This document shows, in pieces, positions 1 through 8,555 of a stretch of 14,612 nucleotides of DNA (position 1 is the first letter of the stretch; every line of letters begins with the position of its first letter). The translations under genes were made by a program, and so were the position numbers. The DNA is taken from contig JAJKFJ010024433.1 of the NCBI GenBank assembly GCA_027382625.1, forward strand, positions 1-14,612, in the 5' to 3' direction. The notes beneath the pieces are model-generated. The model ran no database searches and was not told the DNA's origin. It saw only the letters and a list, made by a program, of their open reading frames with translations. The stretch is from Tetmemena sp. SeJ-2015 (lineage: Eukaryota; Ciliophora; Spirotrichea; Sporadotrichida; Oxytrichidae).

Positions 1-746
1 TGACTTTCATCTTCATTCTCTTCGTCAATCTCTTCCTCTCCATCGATATCCTCTATCTCAATTCCTCTCTCCCTCAGAATTTAACTAAGCCTTTCCATGT
101 TATTCCTTTCGCTATCATTATCTTAGACTCTCTGGAGGTTGGGGTTTCTAATTTGAGGCCAGTTTTCCTTTACTGTCTTTCCAAAAACAAAGCTCATATA
201 GAAGCAAAAAGCAGTCACAGTAAGCGAAATGCAACCCATAATTATCAGAATGTATATCAGTATGTTTAAATCAATTAATTGATATATAGAAGCTATACAT
301 GAAATGTTTGTGAAGGCATCTGGGATCTTAGAACAGTCGTTCATTATTCGTTTGTAGTAAACCACAGTCATAATGCATTCAACTAAGATGAAAGGGCCGC
401 AAAACATCAAGCAAAAGGCTCTCACTACATCCAGAGCATTCTCGATCATTTTTTCAAACCTCAGTCTGTAAATGTGCTCATTAGGGACGTTTCGTGCAGT
501 CTGATCATCATTCAGATAGGATTAGGCTGTGCCCACCGAGAAAGAAAGGCAGATGAAGAAGAATATTATATGCACCAGGAAAGTCACCTTCCACATGAAG
601 TAAGGCTGGCAAGATTGCTAGTCTTCCTCCTCTAGCACTCTATACTCCTTTTGTAAGTCATAGATTCCAAGGCATGAGTATATTATGCAAATAATTCCGA
701 ACACATTGAAGGCAAGCAAACATATTTGCTCATTGTCTTGAGCCAT
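1..746 (-). CDS. Four-span membrane protein, C-terminus cut by window edge
   Basis: The frame opens at the ATG whose complement is 744-746 and stays free of TGA to the window edge, 248 codons, with several in-frame TAA/TAG read as Gln. Four hydrophobic segments are visible at about residues 8-29, 52-73, 108-131 and 161-187, giving a tetraspan layout. The segments are Cys-rich. The last 40 residues are strongly acidic (Glu/Asp runs) and probably cytosolic. No IES interrupts the 746 bp, unlike every other gene here. It is arranged head to head with the gene at 1034. I do not recognise the family; a small transporter subunit, tetraspanin-like or other multipass protein would all fit. The reading frame is secure, the function is unknown. 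Confidence 0.8.
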
Positions 747-1033
747 TCTTAGCTATAATTTTGAAGAGTATATTATTTATAAGAGCTTATCCTTACTCTC
801 AATTCGAATCAATCATTCAATAATACAAACTTGAATCTTATATCTGGGACTATTTAAGCCAATCTCACGATGAATTTATAATTAATTTACATTTAAAGCA
901 ATCGCTCGTACACACAGTAAGTACTTTCACTCCTTAAAGCAAATTTGTAGCGACACCTTCAGACAACCCTTCACCACTCATCCCTTCACCCCCCAATCTC
1001 ACAACCACTACTTCACACACTACTCACGACAAC
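747..1033. promoter_or_regulatory. Divergent intergenic region between two head-to-head genes
   Basis: This 287-bp gap separates two divergent start codons. The left two thirds are AT-rich. The last 90 bases before the start at 1034 are unusually rich in C and A on the + strand (repeated CACT/CTTCAC-like words), which looks like an untranslated leader rather than coding sequence. In a ciliate of this type it would hold both 5' untranslated regions and possibly the ends of two macronuclear chromosomes. No telomere repeat or defined promoter motif is visible. Confidence 0.45.
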
Positions 1034-2800
1034 ATGATGAACTACATGCAGAAGAAGAACCCAGCTGCCTCAATGAGCTCACAAGAGGAAGAGAAGAAAC
1101 CCAGCAGAGTCCTCAGATCCGGAGTCACTTCCAACAAGGTCTCCTACCAGTTGGGCACTGACAAGAAGCAACAGTCTTCTACAAGACCAGGCAAGAGCCT
1201 CAAGAGCTTCATCGCTGAGAAGAGATTATACATACTCTTAAATTCACTTCCTTCTCTCTTTTAAGAGTCCAGCTAACTCTAAAGTGGCCAGCAAGATCCA
1301 CGAGAGATAACTGGATGAGCAGAGCAGCATCATTGACATGGAAGCTCTCAGACAGAAGCTAGAGCAGACTGCTCTCCAAGCTTCAGCCAGCAAATCTTCT
1401 GCTAGACCCACCTCATCCAAGATCACTGAACCTCCAAGGTCTAGTAAGAAGAGGTCCAGGGAAGACATCTCCAAGAGCTCACAAGAGGAACCTGAGGAGA
1501 CTCCTATCATTGCAGGGAATGTGCTGCCTTCATTTGACCAAGTTTCTTTATTGACTACGTTTTACTTATTAAGCTGAGGACAACTCTGCAGTGGTACGTC
1601 TTTCCCCAAAGCAGAGCCAACAGATCGACTTGATGATCCTGACTGACTCCAATCTTGAGACTAAGAGATTCAAGATGTCTCTTCCAGAGTCACCTACTCC
1701 TTTCAATTCTCTCTGCCAGACTCTAAACGACCAGAAGATTTGCGAGATCGAAATCTCCTCTCTAGATGCTGCTAGTTTGCAATGGAATCTTCCTGCTCAA
1801 TGCCCTGATCCTTCTATGGAAGATGGAGAAAAGGAGGGGGATAATCTTCAGAAGCTCAGCTCAAAGAAACCAGGGGACTCTCAGATGGAGGACCTCTCCA
1901 ATGACTAGCCACCCGCAGAGGAAGGAAATCTTTCCAATGCTGCTTCTAGCTAAGCACAAGGTCTCGAATCAGCTGAGATTGAGGGAGTACCTTGTAGTTC
2001 AGACTGCTCCCAAAGCAGGTCGAAGCCCACCAAGAGATCACTTGACTCCCTCAATCGAGTCAAAGCCAATTTGGAGGAGAGATTCGACGAGTAAGTCATT
2101 GATGACTCTCAATTCATCTCTCCACAAGAGAATCATGATCTTGCAGCCTCACTTCTTCTCTCAGAAAGTAACCAGATCGAGGAGGAGAAATCTGTAAAAA
2201 AGTGTTTGTTAGGCTTTAATTGAGTATTTAATCTCCTTAAGATTTGGGTGCTCCTGAAGGCACAGACAGAATTGCGGGAACTGAGGCAGACCAAGCGAAT
2301 TCACTTGAGGACCATTCCCACATCTCTGAGAGAGAAGAGGCCGCTTTCTCTCAACCTTCTCCCCAATCTTGCGAAGATTTCCCCTCCATGCCTCCAAGTG
2401 CATTGAATCTATCTGAGCCCAGTCAAGATGAAGGCATGATTATCTTTTATTTTTAGTTTATTGAGGCCAGATCCCTCTTCATATAAATGAGATAATAGAA
2501 CTGAAAGTAAAATTAAATAAAGTATTAAATTAGAATGTAAGACTTAAGGAATAGCAAGAACATGAGGCTGATTTAGGCTTGGAGAAATCCTATAATTCAC
2601 ATAGCCACAGCATATATAGTATACAAAACCATTCAAAGATAGAACACTAACTATTCAAAGACTGCAAAGTTAGAGGATCTACCACTTTACATCTAGTTAT
2701 ATAGAAATGTAAGTCAAATATATCATTCATATTTACTGGAGTTATATTACTGGCGGCTATATTTTTCTCAATTTCTTTGAGAATATTTGAGATGTAATGA
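1034..2800 (+). CDS. Coiled-coil protein with C-terminal membrane anchor, interrupted by 4 IESs
   Basis: After removal of four inserts (43, 31, 41 and 32 bp) the 1767-bp span gives one frame of 540 codons ending in TGA at 2798-2800, a 539-aa protein. The start ATG at 1034 follows a C/A-rich leader. Much of the protein is hydrophilic and Ser/Glu/Pro-rich. One helical, Gln-rich coiled-coil-like stretch lies near residues 72-105 and a second near 436-470. The last 28 residues hold one hydrophobic helix (about 514-533), so the protein looks tail-anchored with its bulk in the cytosol or nucleoplasm. TAA and TAG occur in frame and fit Gln. Three inserts are not multiples of 3 in a way that breaks the frame (43, 31, 41 and also 32), so all must be removed. 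I do not recognise the family; a tether or nuclear-envelope/Golgi type protein is only a guess. Confidence 0.82.
1220..1262. other. IES 1 of the 1034-2800 gene, pointer AAGAG
   Basis: AAGAG is present at 1220-1224 and 1263-1267. Removing 43 bp, one repeat copy included, turns an early stop/frame loss into a continuous frame (…AEK-SPAN…). The insert is AT-rich and pyrimidine-rich and does not begin with GT, which argues against an intron. Confidence 0.85.
1540..1570. other. IES 2 of the 1034-2800 gene, pointer AAG
   Basis: AAG at 1540-1542 recurs at 1571-1573. Removal of 31 AT-rich bp joins …PSFDQ to AEDNS… in frame. A GT...AG intron reading of the same stretch would leave the wrong frame. 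Confidence 0.8.
2189..2229. other. IES 3 of the 1034-2800 gene, pointer AATCT
   Basis: AATCT at 2189-2193 recurs at 2230-2234. Removing 41 AT-rich bp joins …EEEKS to PQDLGAPEG… in frame and eliminates an in-frame TGA. Confidence 0.85.
2432..2463. other. IES 4 of the 1034-2800 gene, pointer AGGC
   Basis: AGGC at 2432-2435 recurs at 2464-2467. Removing 32 AT-rich bp joins …SQDEG to QIPLHINE… and opens a further 110 codons that include the second coiled coil and the membrane anchor. Confidence 0.82.
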
Positions 2801-3279
2801 TTACACTATAGAGTGCAGCTTATAAATTAGCATACCTCGAAAAGCTTTTGGACCTTAAACGAAAAGATAATAAAGAAAGCAGATGATCCTAATTCAATCA
2901 GTAAATTTAATTTTCCTTGTCTCAAAAGATATCTTCACTAAGTAATTAATCTTGAGGAGATAGCACATAAAATTAAGAACGAGTATGAATCAGAAATGAT
3001 TTTGAGATGGGTTTTTTCAAATTTTTAATCAATTATAATATTCTGGGATGGTTAGAAAAGGGATGCTGAAAAAGCTTCTGTGATATTTACTCGTCCCTTA
3101 ACTAACCTTATAAAGATCGAGTTCTGTTCTCTCTTCAGCAGCAGAATAATATTTTTAAGTTGATTTATGTTAAATACAATTTAAAAGTAGAAAAGCAATC
3201 ATTAAGTATCTCAGGGAAAGTCGGCTGTTGAACAGCGTCATCAGAGATACGTCAAATGAGCAACTAATCTGCTTTGCCT
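2801..3279. other. Spacer between two convergent genes
   Basis: The 479 bp between the stop codons of two convergent genes are AT-rich and would hold 3' untranslated regions and probably chromosome-end spacer. A coding-like island of about 39 codons, read on the - strand and ending in TGA at 3029-3031, has a purine-biased first codon position, but it has no start and could equally be chance. Nothing else stands out. Confidence 0.4.
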
Positions 3280-4051
3280 TCAAAATAACAGAGCTAAATC
3301 TCCCTTATAAGAGATTATAAGCGTTTTAGTGCTAGATGGTCTCCGATTTTTGTCATTTGTTGATCTCTCAACAGGTCCTTTTGTCACAAAGATGATTTCC
3401 AGCTTGCAAAATTAATTAAGAATATATCATATGCATTTGCAGGAATCTATGTTAAGATCTCAACATCTGACTTAAATCTTTTGAATTTCCATCTGCCTCA
3501 TAGTTTTCATTAACCCACTCTCATTCCATGGCCTCCTCAAAACTGCAAGAGACATTGCCTAAATGCTACTCGATGCCAGTCTCTCCAGTAGGGTTCTCTC
3601 CTCTGTAGGCTCCGTGTTGCTTGCTGACTCTAGCTTACTCCTTAGCAAGCTTCCCCAAATCTTGATGCTTCTCTGCGCTGAAGGATAATGAAGAATCTTG
3701 AGGGGAGCAATCTTCATTGCTGCCATAAGTTTCATTGCCAAGATCGTCGCCACTTTCAGCAGTCATGGAGTCATTGCAAGTGTGGTACTCGCCAGTCTCG
3801 GCATCTTGATTTTTTGCCTGCTGTGAAAGAAGAGTCATGCTCTCAGGCTCTTTGGAGATGGAAGCTTCTTAGGAGTGGCAAGAAGGGGCTTTCTCAACTT
3901 CCAGCAGTGGTCTGGTCTTAGAAGTGGAAGGCTCAGAGCAGGATTAGGAAATTAATTCCTTTACCGAAGATTCAGAAAGTCTCTCAGGCATGATAGCAGA
4001 CACAGACTCTGAAAGAATGATGGCAGGGATCTGTTCTTTAAGAATTTTAAC
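3280..4051 (-). CDS. Acidic Ser-rich protein, 3 IESs, 5' end unresolved
   Basis: The - strand frame is coding-like from about 4051 down to a TGA at 3280-3282 once three inserts (36, 33 and 31 bp) are removed. TAA/TAG occur in frame as Gln. From the first in-frame ATG (start base 3991) the product would be 203 aa, but the frame and its base composition continue upstream to a TGA at 4052-4054 without another ATG, so either the start is 3991 or an earlier segment lies elsewhere. The product is hydrophilic, Ser/Glu-rich with scattered Cys and no membrane helix. The last join is less certain: a second possible 10-bp deletion at the TTATAAG repeats (3305-3311 and 3315-3321) would move the stop to 3252-3254. 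Function unknown. Confidence 0.6.
3348..3378. other. IES in the 3280-4051 gene, 8-bp pointer
   Basis: On the + strand TTTTGTCA occurs at 3348-3355 and 3379-3386. The 31-bp insert contains in-frame TGA codons on the coding (-) strand; removing it joins …NHLCDK to NRRPS… An 8-bp repeat this close is unlikely by chance. Confidence 0.7.
3404..3436. other. IES in the 3280-4051 gene, pointer TTGCA (+ strand)
   Basis: TTGCA occurs at 3404-3408 and 3437-3441, bounding 33 very AT-rich bp. The length is a multiple of 3 and the frame is open either way, so the call rests on the repeat and base composition. Confidence 0.6.
3495..3530. other. IES in the 3280-4051 gene, pointer GCCTC (+ strand)
   Basis: GCCTC occurs at 3495-3499 and 3531-3535. 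The 36-bp insert holds the only in-frame TGA of this part (complement 3521-3523). Removal joins …CSFEEA to DGNSKDL… in the same frame. Confidence 0.68.
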
Positions 4052-4054
4052 TCA

Positions 4055-4807
4055 AGCAATATTTAGGTTCCATATTTAAATTTTTTCTCATTTCTTTGAG
4101 TTTTTAAAATTGTAAATATATCATTCAGAGATAAGAAATAATTTAATTAAAAAGTAAAATTAAGTAGGTAGAGTGTCTTATATTTATTTTTATCAATTTA
4201 AATTAAGATTTTTATACCAATTTATTAAATATATCTATATTCTTATCTGAAAACTAGGGTATAAATCGAATTAAAAATTATTAGACTTTAATTGAAATAG
4301 AAAAATATTTTTTCATTTCTATTATCAGATAACTACCTATTTTTATTAAAAAAAGAGGTTTATGTTAGTTTTCAGATACCTCTATCGAAAACTAACATTC
4401 TCAAAAACATATAAATAACTATTACTTGAACTCTTTTAGTCAAAATTCACTCATTCTACACTGAGAGAGTAAAGTTTAGAAATATAAAATTGCTTTTTCT
4501 TAAATTCTTTGATTTATACTTTTATATTAATTTCTTTAAGAATAAAAGCTTAAATTTTAATAAGAAAATTACAAATATATTGAAAATAGTACGATATTCA
4601 ATCTGAAGAAAAAAAGATTTAATAAAGCTACCTTAGTCTTTTCTGATTTATTTTATTTTGATTGTTTAAGAATTATGTGCACACTCACACTTTTCTAGCA
4701 TATTTAATAAATAGAATGACTTATGCATTTACTATCATTTAATTCTATTTGAGATTGAGAAATAAAAACTTTTAACTTGGCAATAAACAAATTATTCTTA
4801 AACTTAA
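4055..4807. other. AT-rich spacer with inverted repeats
   Basis: This 750-bp stretch is strongly AT-rich and shows no convincing coding frame. It lies between the 3' end of the 4808-5981 gene and the 5' end of the 3280-4051 gene. It contains a group of nested inverted repeats (4244-4396, listed separately). It may be intergenic spacer, or in part a long IES if the 3280-4051 gene has a further 5' segment. Confidence 0.45.
4244..4396. repeat. Nested inverted repeats around GAAAACTA
   Basis: TATCTGAAAACTA at 4244-4256 is exactly inverted at 4366-4378. The second copy also forms a perfect 10-bp hairpin stem (4364-4373 with 4387-4396, 13-base loop). A short palindrome lies between at 4322-4332. 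Three copies of one motif in alternating orientation could be the ends of a small element or a structured regulatory site. Confidence 0.55.
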
Positions 4808-5981
4808 TCAGCAGCTGAAAAACGCTGCATAGAAATCTCTGTCTCCCCTCATATCATTTATTTCTTGCCATTTAAAGCGCTGGAACTCTAGTTACATAGA
4901 TTGATATTCCTTTAGTTGATTCTATAACAAATCCATGTGAGCCTCAAGTTTCTTTGAGCGCTCATAAGTTTGGGTTCTCAAGGCATAAGTATCTTCAAGA
5001 ATTGATCTTAGATAATTTCTGTCACTGTCGGAAAGGCTGACATTCCCAAGCTGCTGATATAGAGAGTCTATCTCTAAAGACAACTCGTGAATCATTTAAG
5101 ATAGCTTGGAAGATTTCTGGCCCAACAAGTCCAAAACCTCAACTTAAATTTTAATTTCTTCCCAAGTATCAGTATGATGGATTGGTTTAACTTTGGACAA
5201 CTGAAAGGATTAAGCTGAGTTTTCTAACTATCTATCAGATCGTTGAGAATTATATGTAATAGCATTTTAAATACTTAATTGATGACTATGAGGAACATTC
5301 GGAGAGTATTGAGGGATATTTGAGGGAGCCTAATCAGATTCAACGTATTGTACCATCTTGATAGGGCGAGAAAAGCTTTGTACTGGTTCGATTACTGACC
5401 CTTCATCAGATGGATGTAAGGAAAATAACAGCATATCTTCATTTAATAAAGTGTCCAACTTATTAACTTAATGTGGAGATTAAGTCTAGTCTTTAACTCT
5501 AACTGATTTGAATGCTGAATGCTGAGGAAAAGTTTGAGAAGCTTGGGTTAGTTTTGCTTGATCTTGATCAAGAACTTGATTATTGGCAAGAGATGAAGGG
5601 GGTTACCAAACCACTCCATTTAGAACCTTAAATCTAGAATCATATCTTTAGTTTGCAAAAGAAACCTAGGATTATCTCAAAGAAGGCACATTTATTTTAG
5701 ACTGGTGATCGTGAGAATACAGTGCGGAAAAACTGCGAAGTTGATTATCTTGCACAGCAGGAGGAATTGAAGTAGATGGAGAGCTTTATTGCACAATACT
5801 TGAAGCTTGGTTGGGAAGCGCTCTCTATTCTTCTCTTATGCCCGTCTAAACTTGGCTTTTAGCTCTATTATATCTTAGAATTTAATAAAAAAGATAAATA
5901 GATTAGATATTAAAATAAAATACAATAAAATCGTGACTGTTGAGGCGTGTCAGAATAATTGGAAGTCTTTCGATTCTGCAT
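4808..5981 (-). CDS. Q/S-rich protein with C-terminal coiled coil, 1 IES
   Basis: The start ATG (complement 5979-5981) opens MQNRKTSNYSD…; after removal of one 40-bp insert the frame runs 378 codons to TGA at 4808-4810, giving 377 aa. More than 25 in-frame TAA/TAG codons fit Gln, while TGA is absent and Trp is encoded by TGG. About the first 255 residues are Ser/Gln/Pro/Asn-rich and probably disordered. The last 120 residues are strongly helical with heptad-like spacing of Leu/Ile and look like a coiled coil. No signal peptide or membrane helix. The main segment of over 1 kb is uninterrupted. The layout resembles the neighbour at 7263-8555. Function unknown; a scaffold or cytoskeletal role is a guess. 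Confidence 0.82.
5884..5923. other. IES of the 4808-5981 gene, 7-bp pointer AATAAAA (+ strand)
   Basis: AATAAAA occurs at 5884-5890 and 5924-5930, bounding 40 bp of nearly pure A/T. Removal joins …PQQSRFY to QILRYNR… in frame and links the only plausible ATG to the long frame. A third copy at 5914-5920 would leave the wrong frame. Confidence 0.85.
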
Positions 5982-6258
5982 GAAATTATTAGAAATTTTC
6001 ATCCTGGTAACTTTTATGAGGGAGAACAAAGTAATTACGTATAAGATACAAAATTTTAAAATTATTAAATGATAGAATGTCTTCTTGAATGCGCGTTACA
6101 TGCCTCACTTTTTTTAAAGAAGAAACTAATATTAATTTTTGATTTTATATATTATAAGATGCAGATCAGGGGTCTTTTAAATTGCCACGAAGTAGCAATT
6201 CTTCATTTTTATTTTAACCCATCACAAAAATTGATTAAATTTCCTTGAATAATAAGAG
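5982..6258. promoter_or_regulatory. Gap between two divergent starts
   Basis: AT-rich 277 bp upstream of the 4808-5981 gene and of the possible ORF at 6259. No defined motif is visible apart from a short inverted repeat (TTGCCAC/GTAGCAA-like, near 6181-6200) that could form a small hairpin. Confidence 0.3.
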
Positions 6259-6429
6259 ATGGAAATCTCTTTTAGTTTTGAAATGAGGTCTAAGCTTGAG
6301 AAAGGGAAGAATGTTGTGAAACGGGATTTCTGTCTAGCTAATTGGAAGTGTTCTCGGAGATCATACATATTCGGTATTGTCTCGCCCCACTTCTTTGTTA
6401 AGATAAGTTTCGCGACTGTCCAGAACTGA
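6259..6429 (+). CDS. Possible small ORF, 56 codons
   Basis: An ATG at 6259 opens 56 codons with strong purine bias at the first codon position and higher GC than its surroundings, ending in TGA at 6427-6429. The product (MEISFSFEMRSK…) is basic with two Cys. The same frame stays coding-like beyond this TGA to further TGAs at 6541-6543 and 6607-6609, so it may be the first segment of a longer gene with IESs I could not place. It lies head to head with the 4808-5981 gene. Family unknown. Confidence 0.4.
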   Translation: MEISFSFEMRSKLEKGKNVVKRDFCLANWKCSRRSYIFGIVSPHFFVKISFATVQN

Positions 6430-7262
6430 TAGTAGGATTTTAGTGCTGCTACTCATCATATCTTGACTACCTCTCATTCAAAATTGAATGAAGGATTTAT
6501 TCAAAATGTTGAATATCATTAGTTGATCTTATATCAAAACTGAAAAATAAACAGTCATTGTGAGAAGCATGCACAGGCCTATCTTGCAACACAGAATGAG
6601 TAATATTGAGGGTGCCCCTGCATTTTTGATCATTAAACAAACTATCTATAATTTGTAATTTAAAATGAGCTTAATTTTATAATTTTCTAATATTCGACAA
6701 ACTAGATTTCATGTTTTGGCCAACTGACTCACTAATTTATTTAGAAATTAAGACCTATTTTTTAAAAGAATTTAAACTATCTAGAAACTCGCCCCTGGAT
6801 GAAAATATCTCTTAAAGATAATTTAATAGCTTAAGTAAGAAATTAATAAGGCTCATTATGCAATAATTTAAGTTGAGAGAAATAGTTTATCCTAATTTAT
6901 CCCAAAATATGTGAAGTTAGTAAGAATAAGTTCATGCTAAATTTTAGCCTAATTCATGCATGCAATCTTAAGTCTTTTAGGAAGGATCGTCTGTCTAATA
7001 TTCTCTGAAATTTATACCTGCTTCCTCTATCTCAGGTAACTGAGTGTTATGTTTCATAAGTTGCTTGATTATTACTTTGTTTACTAACTTTTTGGAAAAA
7101 TATTTATCTAAAAAGTCTTAAGAAATGAGCCGCAAAGTTAATTTGACAACAGTCAACTCCTAAATTTAATTCTATTTCCCTAAATAAAGAGAAACATTTT
7201 AAACTCATTTAAGAAATTAAATAACAAATCTAATTAATTTTATTAAAAAGCAAGCTTAGTAA
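6430..7262. other. AT-rich region without a supported gene
   Basis: Apart from the coding-like continuation of the small frame to about 6610, this stretch is AT-rich with frequent TGA in all frames. It ends at the 3' end of the 7263-8555 gene. Nothing further can be supported. Confidence 0.4.
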
Positions 7263-8555
7263 TCAATGGTTATTGATTGCGCTCATATTTCTCTCTAAGC
7301 TCAAAGAAGCTGACTCATGCACACGTATTACATTGTCATACCTAATTTGGAAGCATTCCTTTCTCTTCTAAAGGTACTTTAATGTTTTTTGAATTTCATA
7401 ATTGTAATCTTTGGCAGTTAGAAGAAGAGTCTCAAGATATCTAATCTCAGCATCTATAGTTCTGATAACTGGCTCACTCTAGTATTTGGTTCTCTCTATT
7501 TCTTTGCCCTTGATCTTTTAAGTGAAGTAATCGATCTCAATATTTATCTTGTGAATACTCTCTTTTGTCTCATCTATCATGCGCTAGCATCCAGCAATAC
7601 ATTCCAAAAAACTCTTTGTATGCTGGGCCTCAGCTTGCAACACATAATCAGACTATCTCCCTCTATTTACTGCAGGCTAAAATGGCTGTCCGAGTTGTTG
7701 ATTTTAACTCAAAGAAAGTTCATGGCCTTGAGGTAGCTAGCGGCTTACAGACTGTTCATAAAAATGTGGTGTGGAAATAATTGATGAAACTCTTGAATGT
7801 GAGAGGCTTTATGTTCTCTAATTCCTCTATTAAGGTCTTTCCTCTGGCAAGCCATGGCTGGAATTTACTCTAGAATCTATTTCAGAAGAGCTCACATCAC
7901 TTCTTTAATTAGAAGAGTGCTAATTAAAACGACTGCTCTCTTAAAATATATTAGAGGCTTGATCTTTTTGTTCCTCTCCACTTCGAGAGTGAGGGTTCCT
8001 TTAGCCAAAGGAGAAATCTTGCCAAACTACTCTTTCATGCTAGTTTTGAATACTGGTCCTCGATTATTGAAGAGAGTTTTCTCTTTAGTTTGATGGCTCT
8101 GAGTTTCTGAATCACTCTTAAGCAGGCATTGATGATCCTCTTGGCTCCACTGACTAAATCCTGTTACTATTGCTTGAGGCTAGATGAGGGAAAGGACAGA
8201 AAATATCAATTTGAATAGACTAGTATACAGACTATCTGTTGTAGCTGATTTCATGCGGTATACTTCTATGGTTGGTATGCAATACTGCTTGAGGCTCCAT
8301 CCCTCTATGATGGTGTCTATCAGCAGGCTGATGGTCATCGCGCAAATTGTGGGAAGCTCTGATGGGCTCTCAGTTTTAGTGAGAAGATTAAGAATTTCTC
8401 GTTTGAGAAATTTGTAAAAAGGGTTGATTGCTTTAGTTGGAGTTTTGCTGTTGCGGATTGTCAAGTTCTTCTAAATTTCAATTATCTGTTTAATAATTGC
8501 CTTAAAATCCAATTTAGCTTTGAATTTATTGAGAAGAGTTGATAAGATTTTCCAT
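7263..8555 (-). CDS. Q/S/N-rich protein with C-terminal coiled coil; IES set ambiguous
   Basis: The 3' half (7263 to about 7900, about 210 codons) is one clear frame ending in TGA at 7263-7265, with many TAA/TAG as Gln; its last 105 residues are a helical, charged coiled-coil-like region. The likely start is the ATG with complement 8553-8555, preceded by an AAC-repeat leader. The 5' half can be read two ways. Reading 1 keeps one frame throughout, Q/S/N/H-rich like the neighbour at 4808-5981, and removes three inserts (39, 30, 39 bp) that contain the only three in-frame TGAs, giving 394 aa. Reading 2 removes a 31-bp and a 35-bp AT-rich insert and uses another frame in the middle, giving 408 aa. 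I favour reading 1 on composition. Function unknown. Confidence 0.7.
7902..7936. other. Competing IES (reading 2), pointer TCT (+ strand)
   Basis: TCT at 7902-7904 and 7937-7939 bounds 35 AT-rich bp that would return the reading-2 middle frame to the secure 3' frame. A 3-bp repeat is weak evidence. Confidence 0.3.
8090..8128. other. Candidate IES (reading 1), pointer TTGATG (+ strand)
   Basis: TTGATG at 8090-8095 and 8129-8134 bounds 39 bp that include the in-frame TGA with complement 8112-8114. Removal keeps the frame. Confidence 0.5.
8353..8382. other. Candidate IES (reading 1), pointer GAAG (+ strand)
   Basis: GAAG at 8353-8356 and 8383-8386 bounds 30 bp that include the in-frame TGA with complement 8370-8372. 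The repeat is only 4 bp, so the call is weak by itself. Confidence 0.4.
8457..8495. other. Candidate IES (reading 1), pointer ATTG (+ strand)
   Basis: ATTG at 8457-8460 and 8496-8499 bounds 39 AT-rich bp that include the in-frame TGA with complement 8478-8480. It overlaps the competing 8479-8509 candidate, so both cannot be true. Confidence 0.42.
8479..8509. other. Competing IES (reading 2), pointer CAATT (+ strand)
   Basis: CAATT at 8479-8483 and 8510-8514 bounds 31 AT-rich bp. Its removal shifts translation into a middle frame that is TGA-free for about 180 codons; the frame is restored by the candidate at 7902-7936 (35 bp, repeat TCT). The two lengths sum to a multiple of 3. Confidence 0.4.

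Noticed and set aside
1..746. Euplotes-type code (TGA=Cys, TAA/TAG stop)
   Set aside because: TAA and TAG are clearly sense in several long frames, and TGA ends them.
1244..1510. Minus-strand ORF of 88 codons
   Set aside because: Antisense shadow of the 1034-2800 gene and spans an IES.
1540..1573. Interruptions as GT...AG spliceosomal introns
   Set aside because: Only this insert could be given GT and AG ends, and splicing there leaves the wrong frame. The other inserts lack these ends but have direct repeats.
3495..3535. TGA as a sense codon (Trp) throughout the window
   Set aside because: Genes at 1-746, 1034-2800 and 4808-5981 have no in-frame TGA over more than 1100 codons, use TGG for Trp and end at TGA. 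Most other in-frame TGAs lie inside repeat-bounded inserts.
3688..3921. Plus-strand ORF of 77 codons
   Set aside because: Antisense shadow of the 3280-4051 gene.
2464..4036. Shared CAGATCCCT (2468 and inverted near 4030) as sign of a scrambled gene linking two loci
   Set aside because: Both copies sit at segment starts, which does not fit pointer logic, and 9-bp matches are common by chance in a window this size.
2762..4100. Similar TTTTTCTCA/TTTCTTTGAG words near 2762 and 4080
   Set aside because: One copy is inside the coding membrane anchor and the other in spacer; low-complexity similarity with no further alignment.
7551..8093. Plus-strand ORFs of 60-80 codons at 7551, 7565 and 7854, and 8184-8417
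   Set aside because: They lie antisense to the well-supported - strand gene 7263-8555 and lack coding bias.
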